A DNA stretch of 6,642 nt from Planctomycetaceae bacterium (GTDB lineage: Bacteria > Planctomycetota > Planctomycetia > Pirellulales > Pirellulaceae), in the NCBI GenBank assembly GCA_024642765.1, contig JAHEAM010000215.1, positions 1 through 6,642 on the forward strand. Reading direction: 5' to 3'. Positions 1 to 6,342 of the stretch are shown in pieces. Positions within the stretch are counted from its first letter, which is position 1, and each line of letters opens with the position of its first letter. A model generated the notes under the pieces. That model saw only the letters and a list, made by a program, of their open reading frames with translations. It did no database searches and was not told where the DNA came from. The translations under genes were made by a program, and so were the position numbers.

Positions 1-145
1 ATTACCTCGATTTTTTATTTCTAAAAAAGCCCTAGTTGTCTTCGCCAAATTAGTGTGTTCAGAAACGGAAACTTGAATGGATGCTGTTTCAGTTTTGGAA
101 CACTCTCGAGCCAAGAAAAAATGCTCGATCGTTTTAACGCCAAAA

Positions 146-1483
146 CTATTTCGACAAATCAACACAAATGATTTCGTTGTCGTTGCGGATGTATGCATGG
201 CGGTTGCAGAAGGCGGGCATACTCCAGACAACCTTTCGGCCAAACGCCAAATTGCTGGGTTCAATCACTTTCGCGCGATCGATCTCCGAGTAGCCGGCTG
301 GCGTCATTTGGGCGATTACCAGCTCTCCCTTTTCATTGAACAGCCAGAACCTTTCGCCCTGGCGTACGATGAATGCCGTTCCGCTGCCCTGGGTATCTTT
401 ATCGACCGGATCGGGCGTGGACCAAAGGCGTTCACCGGATGGGATCTTGATGGCACACATCGTACCGTCTTGATCCATGCCGTAGATAACATCATCCGCG
501 GCGAATGGCTGGACGTTCACCGGAGAAATTGCCTCGCGGCCCTTGTTTCGCCAAACTTCTTCAGCGCCTGGCGAATCAGATTTGAGTTTCAATAATAAGC
601 TCTGTCGCGAGTAGCCAGCGACGTACAACCAATCTCCCACTTTCATTGGTGACATAATGATTGAACCGCTCGTCGCCTCGTAAGGCACCGACCAATACTC
701 TTTTCCGTCGTCTGGACTAACCGATGCAACGGCATCGGGTTTTGCCAAGATCAATTGTCTTTCGCCACCGGCGGTAATAATCGTTGGCGGCGAGTAACCT
801 TGCTCTGGTGCTGTCTCGGAACGCCACACTTCTTGGCCGTCCATCTTGTTAAGAGCGACGACATGAGAGCCTTCACCTCCCGCCAAGGTGATTAGATTGT
901 TACCGTCGATCAGCGGATGTGCAGCGTAACCCCATAAAGCGGCCTTGGTGGAATAGTCTACCTTTAGCTGCTTAGACCATTTGATATCACCTGAATTCGC
1001 ATCGAAGCAATACAAGTCACCTTCTGCTCCTAGAGTGTACACACGATCTCCGTCGACAATAGGTGTGCAACGAGGTCCTGCGGGATACGAGATGGAGTAC
1101 TTAACAGGGTATTCCTTTTTCCAGATCTCCTTTCCCGTTTTTTCGTCGAGGCACCAAAGGCGTTCCATTCCGCTGAATTCTTCACGGTTGAAGTTGTCGA
1201 CCTTTACATCGTCTTTCGTCGCATAATCAGTGATGTACACGTGCCCCTTTGCGACTGCCGGTCCGGAATAGCCTCCGGCGATCGGCGTTCGCCAAAGAAC
1301 GTTGGGGCCGCCCACTGGAAAATTTTCGAGGATCCCCGTTTCATTCCATCGGTTGTCACGGTTCACGCCCATCCAAGAAGGCCAGTCAGTCTGAGCCACG
1401 ACAGTTCGCAACGCAGATTGACTCGTGGCCAACAATATCGAAAAGAATAATACACAAAGTCGAAGGTTGCTCTTGGTTCTCAT
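146..1483 (-). CDS. Secreted PQQ-like beta-propeller repeat protein
   Basis: This encodes 445 residues. Residues 1-30 form a signal peptide (basic MRTKSNLR, hydrophobic core about 9-20, likely cleavage after VVA30), so the protein should act in the periplasm or at the cell surface. The mature part begins with the motif DWPSWMGVNRDNRWNETGI, common at the start of planctomycete beta-propeller proteins. Blade repeats with the pattern 'hydrophobic-D..(S/T/D)G...W' are visible at about 111-121 (CLDEKTGKEIW), 159-169 (CFDANSGDIKW), 210-220 (ALNKMDGQEVW), 254-264 and 344-354, giving a PQQ/BamB-like propeller that fills the whole protein. No cytochrome c CxxCH is present, and no PQQ-dehydrogenase active site was recognised, so catalysis is not claimed. 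The ATG at 1481-1483 is chosen because it directly precedes the signal peptide; no strong ribosome binding site is visible. The gene is divergent from the glycosyltransferase gene. The family assignment is firm and the function unknown. Confidence 0.92.
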   Translation of the reverse strand: MRTKSNLRLCVLFFSILLATSQSALRTVVAQTDWPSWMGVNRDNRWNETGILENFPVGGPNVLWRTPIAGGYSGPAVAKGHVYITDYATKDDVKVDNFNREEFSGMERLWCLDEKTGKEIWKKEYPVKYSISYPAGPRCTPIVDGDRVYTLGAEGDLYCFDANSGDIKWSKQLKVDYSTKAALWGYAAHPLIDGNNLITLAGGEGSHVVALNKMDGQEVWRSETAPEQGYSPPTIITAGGERQLILAKPDAVASVSPDDGKEYWSVPYEATSGSIIMSPMKVGDWLYVAGYSRQSLLLKLKSDSPGAEEVWRNKGREAISPVNVQPFAADDVIYGMDQDGTMCAIKIPSGERLWSTPDPVDKDTQGSGTAFIVRQGERFWLFNEKGELVIAQMTPAGYSEIDRAKVIEPSNLAFGRKVVWSMPAFCNRHAYIRNDNEIICVDLSK

Positions 1484-1538
1484 TCGATAGACTTTCAGAA
1501 ATTGCTGAGTTCACTTCATTGTCATGTTGAGACGTTGC

Positions 1539-1544
1539 ATTGTA
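1539..1544 (-). promoter_or_regulatory. Candidate -10 box for the beta-propeller gene
   Basis: On the minus strand this reads TACAAT, five of six matches to the sigma70 -10 consensus, about 55 bases before the ATG. No good -35 lies 16-18 bases upstream and no extended TG is present, so the call is weak. An alternative pair further upstream is TTGCGA (1609-1604), a 17-base spacer and TTTATT (1586-1581), four of six matches in each box. Confidence 0.22.
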
Positions 1545-1603
1545 CCGTGGTTTTCGGGCCTCGCGTAACCGTCACAATGTAATAAATGCCGTTGCAAACA
1601 CCA

Positions 1604-1615
1604 TCGCAATTGCGA
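1604..1615. repeat. Perfect 12-base palindrome TCGCAATTGCGA
   Basis: The sequence equals its own reverse complement over all 12 bases and lies in the divergent promoter region between the beta-propeller and glycosyltransferase genes. It could be the binding site of a dimeric regulator, but this is inference from position and symmetry only. The core GCAATTGC recurs at 3219-3226, just past the glycosyltransferase stop codon. Confidence 0.4.
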
Positions 1616-1755
1616 CAAACTGTATCAACGATTCAATTTTGCACTATAAGCAACTTCAAGCCGAATCTACCGTGAAGTTAGAGCGAGCGCCCATTCTTTG
1701 CCAGGAATCACCGCCGAAAACCCATCGCATAGCATTGGAACCGTCGGTCGTTTGA

Positions 1756-1783
1756 TTGCGAGACGCCCGGGAGCTGGTACAAC
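1756..1783 (+). promoter_or_regulatory. Candidate promoter of the glycosyltransferase gene
   Basis: TTGCGA (1756-1761, four of six matches to -35) is followed after 16 bases by TACAAC (1778-1783, four of six matches to -10). TG stands one base before the -10 (1775-1776), making an extended -10. Transcription would begin near 1790, about 35 bases before the TTG start codon. The boxes are imperfect, so the call rests mainly on spacing, the extended -10 and location. Confidence 0.35.
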
Positions 1784-1824
1784 ATTATTGACTATGGCTT
1801 TCAACTGGTAAGTGAGTCAACACA

Positions 1825-3195
1825 TTGAAGAAATCAAATACGATAGAACACGTCTCTTGTGCGCAGACATTACTAATTTTTTGCGTGATTTTGGTGGCGA
1901 CCTTTGCTTGGATGGTCACCGGCGATGAATCCCTGACGGGGCCAACTGGCTCAATGGGTGACGACGTGTATTTTGAGAACATCGCATATCATCTCGCCAA
2001 AGGTGAAGGGATCAAATTTGATTTTACTGATCCAGAGTGGCAGCGACCGTATCGTGAAGCCAATCTTGGTCATCAAAATGACTGGATTTTGCATTGCAAA
2101 GTAAAAGGCCTGACGACATCACGTTCGCCCGGATTCCCACTAGTTGCTGCCACGGTTTACCGTTTTTTTGGCAGGCAGTTTTGGCTCGTTCGAGCAGTCA
2201 ATCTGTTATTAATGACGGCAGCCATCACATTGCTGCTGAATTTGATTTTTCGATTTCATGGACGGATCACGGGAACTTTGGCGCTCGTTACGATGTCTTT
2301 GGACTGCTTTGTGCTGCGAACCGCCGGTCAGTTCATGACCGAGGCACTTGGAACCGCGATCGTTTGCCTTGTGTTTGCCGGATGTATCTGGCTGTCGCGT
2401 CCGATTTTGGATCCAAATGAAAATCGTCGTCGGGACTGGCTGGGCTGGTTCGTGGTTGGTTTGCTATTTGGGTTTGGAGCATTAGTGAGGGCGAATCTTA
2501 ACGCTTGGTTGCCCTTGATTGTTGCCGCGTTTATCGCAACGATTCTTTGGCAATGGTGGAATCAACGGGCATTGAAAGGATTGCTGGAGTATGGAGTTAG
2601 TTTCGGTGTCGGCGTAGCTCTGATTGCAGCGCCATACTGGGTTCGGAATTGTCTAGTCACTGACGCATTTGCCCCTTTTGGGACATCAGGTTCGTTTGGA
2701 TTGGTGGGTGGTTATTCCGATGAAGCGTTTGCGGGTTTCGGAAACTGGAGTAACCAAGCTTCCGTTGATTCACAACGAACGACAATGAAGAAGCCAGGCT
2801 TTCTTGATCTGCCGTTACCGAAGCAGGAACTGTGGATGGGCAAAGACAGCATCAATCTGGCAGAAAAATGGATGATCGAAAACTGGAAGCTGTTGCCTTC
2901 GTTGATGACGATGAAAGCGATCAGCCATCTCGGCTTTTACCGCCAGCCCCTAGTTTTACAGTGCCTCAATGGTGCGATGTTATTCGGCGCCTTGATTGGA
3001 TGTTATCTAACGCGTCACAATCTCGGATTTTGGGTCTTGGCTTTTTTTGCAATGAGCCTTGTCACGACGTGTTTGACGTGGCCCCACTACGGCCGATATT
3101 CACTTCCATTGCGACCGTTGATTCATGTCGCCTGCGCTATTGGTACAGTCGCATTTTGGACATTTTTACTTACGAAAAAAAAGTCGCTTGGCTAA
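1825..3195 (+). CDS. GT-C fold membrane glycosyltransferase (GT39/ArnT-PMT-like)
   Basis: This encodes 456 residues with about ten membrane segments: near 13-31, 120-142, 148-164, 174-190, 205-224, 228-244, 252-272, 376-395, 399-417 and 430-449. After the first segment comes an acidic GDD (45-47) in the first extracytoplasmic loop, where GT-C enzymes carry their catalytic acidic residue. Further family-like signatures are RSPGFPL (100-106), TEALG (172-176), APYWVRN (269-275) and RYSLPLRP (424-431). GT39-type enzymes move a sugar from a polyprenyl-phosphate carrier to a protein, lipid or polymer on the outer face of the inner membrane; the acceptor cannot be told here. The start is TTG at 1825: an in-frame TGA lies at 1813-1815, and the first ATG (near 1912) would remove the first membrane segment. 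The ribosome binding site is weak (GTGAG, 1812-1816). The fold is fairly sure, the exact family less so. Confidence 0.8.
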   Translation: MKKSNTIEHVSCAQTLLIFCVILVATFAWMVTGDESLTGPTGSMGDDVYFENIAYHLAKGEGIKFDFTDPEWQRPYREANLGHQNDWILHCKVKGLTTSRSPGFPLVAATVYRFFGRQFWLVRAVNLLLMTAAITLLLNLIFRFHGRITGTLALVTMSLDCFVLRTAGQFMTEALGTAIVCLVFAGCIWLSRPILDPNENRRRDWLGWFVVGLLFGFGALVRANLNAWLPLIVAAFIATILWQWWNQRALKGLLEYGVSFGVGVALIAAPYWVRNCLVTDAFAPFGTSGSFGLVGGYSDEAFAGFGNWSNQASVDSQRTTMKKPGFLDLPLPKQELWMGKDSINLAEKWMIENWKLLPSLMTMKAISHLGFYRQPLVLQCLNGAMLFGALIGCYLTRHNLGFWVLAFFAMSLVTTCLTWPHYGRYSLPLRPLIHVACAIGTVAFWTFLLTKKKSLG

Positions 3196-3388
3196 TGCGT
3201 TAGTTTCGTATGAAGTGCGCAATTGCTGTAGTTCAGTGCGAACAAGCGAATGCGTGGGGTGCTAGGAATTGCGTTATCGCTGTTGACCAAACAGGAGGAG
3301 AATTCCATCGACTTCCGGAATTGTACTAAGGACGATTAAAGCCAAAAACGAGTTGAGGCAACACCACCCGTCAGCGCAATTTCTTGCA

Positions 3389-4396
3389 CTAGTTTTCATA
3401 CGTGCTCAATAACCCAATGACGGCCCAGCAAGTACCCCAATAACTCGCGGTTTCGGTCGTTGAATTCTGGGCCTTGGATTTCGTCCCGTTAACTTTCCAA
3501 CTACCGTCTGGCTGCTGAGTCGAAGACAAGAATTTAGACGCGAGGTCGATCGATTTTTTTTCGTTGGCAATTTCGCCGTCGGAACGTCCTCTTGGAAACG
3601 ATAGGCCATAGATTGCCATACCCGTGGCCAACGCATCACTTTGCTCGCCAACCAGCCATCCCCAGCCGCCATCCGAATTCTGCAAACCTCGCAATTTTTC
3701 AGCGTCACGGGGGCTGTTATCTGAATGGTTCTGAATATCCAACAAAAGCCTCAGCACAAACCACTCGGTGCTTTTGCCAGTTTCAGATTTTTCAATCGCA
3801 TTTACCGCCCGTTCCGCCGCGTTGCCAAGCACATCATTTTGGCCCGCCATTTTTTTCAAAGCAAGCGAATTCCACATCGTTGAAACCATTTGCGTTTCGG
3901 CAGCGAGGCGTTTTTGTTGGGGCAATTGACCGCCAGCAGCCCATAGACCTTCCTTCGATTGCGACTCGACGTATAGCTGCAAAAGATCCGCAACTTTCGT
4001 TTGCTCAATTTCTAGGCCACTCCACAGCACATGACTCAATCCCTCCAAGTTTCCGGCAGCGGTCGGTTTTCCGTTATCATTGTTGATTTCGAACAAGTTT
4101 GATTCCGACCAATTTTGGATGTCTTGAAGATCCGTTTTGTCTACGTCGAAGTTGTGCTGCGCAGCATCGCGCAGAGCCCAAGCAGTGAGAGACACTCGGT
4201 GACACGACATGCATTTCTTCTCGGTCATCCACCATCGGCCCTGTTCCGCGATGTAAGGCAGCGCCTTTTCAATCGTGACATGCGAATCGGACTGTTCGGT
4301 GAGATTAGTCGCATCAGATTCTTGAGCCAAAGCGAACGGGACCCCAACTCCGAGACAACCAATCGTTGCGGCGAATAAAAAAAATTTCCGTGCCAT
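3389..4396 (-). CDS. Secreted CxxCH heme-motif protein with squalene-cyclase-like toroid domain
   Basis: This encodes 335 residues. Residues 1-24 are a signal peptide with likely cleavage at ALA|Q (24/25). A CMSCH heme-c attachment motif lies at 62-66 within the segment WWMTEKKCMSCHRVSLTAW, so covalent heme in the periplasm is expected. The rest resembles the alpha/alpha toroid of squalene cyclases and prenyltransferases. Three QxxxGxW (QW) motifs are visible: Q146-W152 (QSKEGLW), Q239-W245 (QNSDGGW) and Q294-W300 (QQPDGSW). No DxDD catalytic motif of squalene-hopene cyclase is seen, so cyclisation is doubtful. The distal heme ligand is not obvious; Met57, 170, 174, 183 and 260 are candidates. 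The ATG at 4394-4396 is backed by AGGAG eight bases upstream. The gene lies 56 bases after the DUF1080 gene and is probably cotranscribed with it. Similar heme-motif/toroid proteins are, to my knowledge, common but uncharacterised in planctomycetes. The domain reading is good; the function is unknown. Confidence 0.85.
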   Translation of the reverse strand: MARKFFLFAATIGCLGVGVPFALAQESDATNLTEQSDSHVTIEKALPYIAEQGRWWMTEKKCMSCHRVSLTAWALRDAAQHNFDVDKTDLQDIQNWSESNLFEINNDNGKPTAAGNLEGLSHVLWSGLEIEQTKVADLLQLYVESQSKEGLWAAGGQLPQQKRLAAETQMVSTMWNSLALKKMAGQNDVLGNAAERAVNAIEKSETGKSTEWFVLRLLLDIQNHSDNSPRDAEKLRGLQNSDGGWGWLVGEQSDALATGMAIYGLSFPRGRSDGEIANEKKSIDLASKFLSSTQQPDGSWKVNGTKSKAQNSTTETASYWGTCWAVIGLLSTYEN

Positions 4397-4404
4397 CTAC
4401 TGAG

Positions 4405-4409
4405 CTCCT
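4405..4409 (-). promoter_or_regulatory. Ribosome binding site AGGAG of the CxxCH/toroid gene
   Basis: On the minus strand AGGAG lies eight bases before the ATG at 4396-4394. It fixes the start at the first residue of the signal peptide. Confidence 0.75.
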
Positions 4410-4452
4410 GTTTGTTTCGAACAACGAATTTCTCAGGCAATATCGAGGTGGA

Positions 4453-5670
4453 TCATTTCAACTCTTTGATGCGAATGTTTCGGAATTTAAGATTATTCGG
4501 AACACCGTGATCCTGCAAACCGATATAGCCCGTAAGTGGACGGTCTTTCATGGCCCCTTCATTAAGTTGGACGTCGATGACTTTTTCGCCGTTCAAGATT
4601 TCTTGGAGATGATTGCCCTTGCAGGCAATGATCATGTGGTTCCACTCATTGGGCTGCTTGGACATGTTTTTCGTCGGGCCTTGCGTGCGAATCAAGCCGC
4701 CGTGATCGTGATGTCCCAACTCGCCTTCTGTTTTTGATGAATCGAGAATTTGAATTTCGATCCCCTTTTCAACCGGATCAGCTCGATCGTCGACGCGAAA
4801 ATAGACGCCACTATTTCCGCCTGGTGGATAGGCATATTCAAGGTCAAGGACAAAGTCGCGGTATTTTTTCTCCGACCAAAGGTAGGCATCATAACGTTCC
4901 CAACCGCTTTCACCTTCGCGCGGCTCGATCATCAATGAGCCATCGTCTTGGGGCAGCCAGTTGCCAGTCGTTTTCCAGCCGTCCAGGTTCCTGCCGTTGT
5001 AAAGCGATACGAAACCCGAGAGGTCGCGGATTTTGATATTGCGCCAGCGAACTTCATAGGGACCGTCGCCCGCACCGATCGCGTGGACTTGCAAACCAAT
5101 AAAGCCCTGTGGATGCGACTTGAAACGATCTTCGTGAACGAGATCCGAAATCTGATGACCGTTGATCCAGGTTTGAATCTTGGAACCCGTTGCCATGATC
5201 CGATAGGAATTCCATTCGTTGCGAATGAAATGATTGTGCGGTTTTCGTTCGTCGTCGGGAGTCATCCAACCACCAGCTGCTTCACCATAAACGTAGCCAG
5301 AGGTCGACCCATCGTCATTGCCCGCCTCGATTTCGACCTGCGGTCCGTTGACGCGACCGTCAGGTGTGTCACCTTCACAACGGGATCGGATCTGAACGCC
5401 CGAGTTGAGTGCGTTGTCAACTTTCACATCGAACAGCAATTCAAAATCACCGTACAACTTGTCGGTGCACAAAAACGAATTAGGGCTGCCCTCGCTAGTC
5501 GTGCCAACGATCGAATCGCCCTCAATTCGATATTTTGCGGTTCCATTCCGTTGCGTCCAACCCTCGAGCGACTTGCCATCAAACAGATCTGTATAGCCAA
5601 CCTCTTGGGCAGTCGCACAAACAGACAAGCATGCAAACAACATGACACAGACAACAGTTCGAACAAGCAT
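4453..5670 (-). CDS. Secreted tandem DUF1080 (3-keto-disaccharide hydrolase family) protein
   Basis: From the ATG at 5670 this encodes 405 residues. Residues 1-21 are a signal peptide with cleavage at ATA|Q (21/22). Two copies of the DUF1080 domain (Pfam 3keto-disac_hyd, concanavalin-like jelly roll) follow at about 25-215 and 219-405. Matching pairs are LFDGKSLEGW (29-38)/LYNGRNLDGW (223-232), NSGVQIRSR (89-97)/NSGVYFRV (286-293), GPQVEIE (109-115)/GIEIQIL (303-309), NEWNSYRI/NEWNHMII and WRNIKI/FRNIRI. Studied relatives cleave 3-keto-glycosides; the substrate here is unknown. The open frame reaches back to 5772, but 5670 is preferred: GGAG lies seven bases upstream, the signal peptide starts there, and a strong promoter (-10 at 5723-5728) lies inside the longer frame. 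It is the first gene of a probable operon with the CxxCH/toroid gene. The second copy carries GHHDHGG (319-325), absent from the first copy. Confidence 0.92.
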   Translation of the reverse strand: MLVRTVVCVMLFACLSVCATAQEVGYTDLFDGKSLEGWTQRNGTAKYRIEGDSIVGTTSEGSPNSFLCTDKLYGDFELLFDVKVDNALNSGVQIRSRCEGDTPDGRVNGPQVEIEAGNDDGSTSGYVYGEAAGGWMTPDDERKPHNHFIRNEWNSYRIMATGSKIQTWINGHQISDLVHEDRFKSHPQGFIGLQVHAIGAGDGPYEVRWRNIKIRDLSGFVSLYNGRNLDGWKTTGNWLPQDDGSLMIEPREGESGWERYDAYLWSEKKYRDFVLDLEYAYPPGGNSGVYFRVDDRADPVEKGIEIQILDSSKTEGELGHHDHGGLIRTQGPTKNMSKQPNEWNHMIIACKGNHLQEILNGEKVIDVQLNEGAMKDRPLTGYIGLQDHGVPNNLKFRNIRIKELK

Positions 5671-5677
5671 GGACTGA

Positions 5678-5681
5678 CTCC
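5678..5681 (-). promoter_or_regulatory. Ribosome binding site GGAG deciding the DUF1080 start
   Basis: On the minus strand GGAG stands seven bases before the ATG at 5670-5668. It supports this start over the upstream in-frame start at 5772, which would add 34 residues in front of the signal peptide. Confidence 0.7.
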
Positions 5682-5706
5682 AAAATAAATCTATGAATCG
5701 ACGGGC

Positions 5707-5720
5707 GTTTGAGCTCAAAC
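5707..5720. promoter_or_regulatory. Perfect 14-base palindrome at the operon start site, probable operator
   Basis: GTTTGAGCTCAAAC is identical to its reverse complement over 14 bases. It begins two bases downstream of the -10 box of the DUF1080 promoter and covers the expected transcription start near 5716. A dimeric repressor bound here would block initiation. The site is visible in the sequence; the regulator and its signal are not known, and no regulator gene lies in this window. Confidence 0.5.
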
Positions 5721-5722
5721 AA

Positions 5723-5730
5723 ATTATATC
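5723..5730 (-). promoter_or_regulatory. Extended -10 promoter of the DUF1080 - CxxCH/toroid operon
   Basis: The minus strand reads TGATATAAT (5731-5723): a perfect TATAAT preceded by TG with one base between, the extended -10 form. The hexamer 17 bases upstream (ATGATG, 5751-5746) matches -35 at only three positions, which an extended -10 can compensate. The predicted start near 5716 gives a leader of about 46 bases before the ATG at 5670. Confidence 0.6.
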
Positions 5731-5812
5731 ACGAATGAAGGGCAGCATCATCGCGATTCGCTGAACCGTCAATCGGAAGACTTGAACTCTGTTCCATTGC
5801 CTTATGATCGAC

Positions 5813-6046
5813 TTACCACAGACCTACGAACGCAGGAGTAAAAATCAAAATGGCCCATTGGTAGACTGCCAAGTCGAGCCGAAGTCGAATTTCCGGGCTA
5901 ATGAACTCCGTGATGAATCGGTAGGCGAAGTAGGCGAGGAAGTACAGTTTGATCAGTTGGCACCTAAAAATGCCATTCCGCAAAAGCACCAAATGAATCA
6001 AAGGGGCTAATAAATGAAATTCCATTTCGGCGAGTTGAGTCGGGTG
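5813..6046 (-). pseudogene. lgt: C-terminal remnant of prolipoprotein diacylglyceryl transferase
   Basis: Lgt transfers diacylglycerol from phosphatidylglycerol to the lipobox cysteine of prolipoproteins in the inner membrane and is usually about 260-350 residues or longer. Only about 77 residues remain here. In order they show the Lgt-like HPTQLxE motif, a membrane segment, FRCQLIKLYFLAYFAYRF, TEFISPE and a final YQW-containing membrane segment, ending at TAA (5815-5813). The conserved YRFxxEF arginine and glutamate are kept, but other usually conserved positions differ: Tyr to Ala in HPTQLYE, Gly to Cys in FRGQ and Arg to Ser in EFxRPE. The open frame reaches back only to a TGA at 6136-6134, so the N-terminal two thirds, including the substrate-binding core, are missing in frame. 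I infer a decayed pseudogene. A short expressed fragment is less likely, since no start codon with a ribosome binding site is visible. Confidence 0.68.
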
Positions 6047-6282
6047 GCGAGCGTTTCTGGCAAAACGTATCGACCTGAGTAAGTCAAGGGTTGCAAACCT
6101 AAACAGGTGATCCAAGGCCTTGCAATGGCAGATTCAACGAATGGCCCAAGTTGATTCAGTTTCAATGTTGCAATCTATTTGCATCGTATTTTTCGATATG
6201 CAGAACAAATCCTTGTGCCAATGAAACCACCTGCAGCGTCGGCAATGACGATACAAGCGTCAGCTGACAATTTGGTCCAAAC

Positions 6283-6316
6283 AAAAAACCGCGCGAAGAT
6301 AAAGTCCTTCGCGCGG
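6283..6316 (-). terminator. Intrinsic terminator after the peptidylprolyl isomerase gene
   Basis: Ten perfect base pairs (6289-6298 with 6307-6316, mostly GC at the base) enclose an eight-base loop. On the minus strand the hairpin is followed at once by six T (6288-6283). It lies 26 bases after the TAG at 6345-6343 and is the clearest terminator in the window. Confidence 0.9.
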
Positions 6317-6342
6317 CAATGCTGGAAATTAGTTGCTGTCGC

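Larger units (their letters stand above)
1484..1824. other. Divergent intergenic region, no gene supported
   Basis: These 341 bases separate the minus-strand beta-propeller gene from the plus-strand glycosyltransferase gene and must hold both promoters if each gene is transcribed on its own. A plus-strand open frame at 1540-1755 starts with TTG, lacks a ribosome binding site and resembles no family I recognise, so it is not called. The region contains the perfect palindrome at 1604-1615 and weak promoter candidates on both strands, listed separately. Confidence 0.7.

Noticed and set aside
1..145. Possible gene end or terminator at the left edge, downstream of the beta-propeller gene
   Set aside because: T-runs are present on the minus strand, but no stable GC hairpin precedes them. 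A plus-strand frame open from the edge to 75 is too short to judge.
77..595. Plus-strand open frame of 172 codons at the left edge
   Set aside because: It overlaps the 3' part of the beta-propeller gene in antisense and shows no family resemblance.
1540..1755. Plus-strand open frame of 71 codons in the divergent region
   Set aside because: It has a TTG start, no ribosome binding site and no recognisable motifs, and it covers the probable promoter region.
3293..3298. Perfect AGGAGG Shine-Dalgarno-like sequence in the convergent gap
   Set aside because: No ATG, GTG or TTG lies within a usable distance; the nearest TTG is about 22 bases away and opens no convincing frame.
3301..3322. Inverted repeat AATTCC...GGAATT after the glycosyltransferase gene
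   Set aside because: It has only six AT-rich pairs with a ten-base loop and no T-run on either strand, so it is not a credible terminator.
4948..5688. Long plus-strand open frame (246 codons) opposite the DUF1080 gene
   Set aside because: It lies wholly antisense to a well supported gene, has no ribosome binding site or recognisable domain, and its composition fits a shadow of the DUF1080 codon pattern.
5671..5772. Upstream extension of the DUF1080 reading frame (34 extra residues)
   Set aside because: It lies upstream of the GGAG site and signal peptide and contains the promoter, so it is leader DNA rather than coding.
5804..6010. Plus-strand open frame of 68 codons opposite the lgt remnant
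   Set aside because: It has no family resemblance, whereas the opposite strand carries clear Lgt C-terminal motifs.
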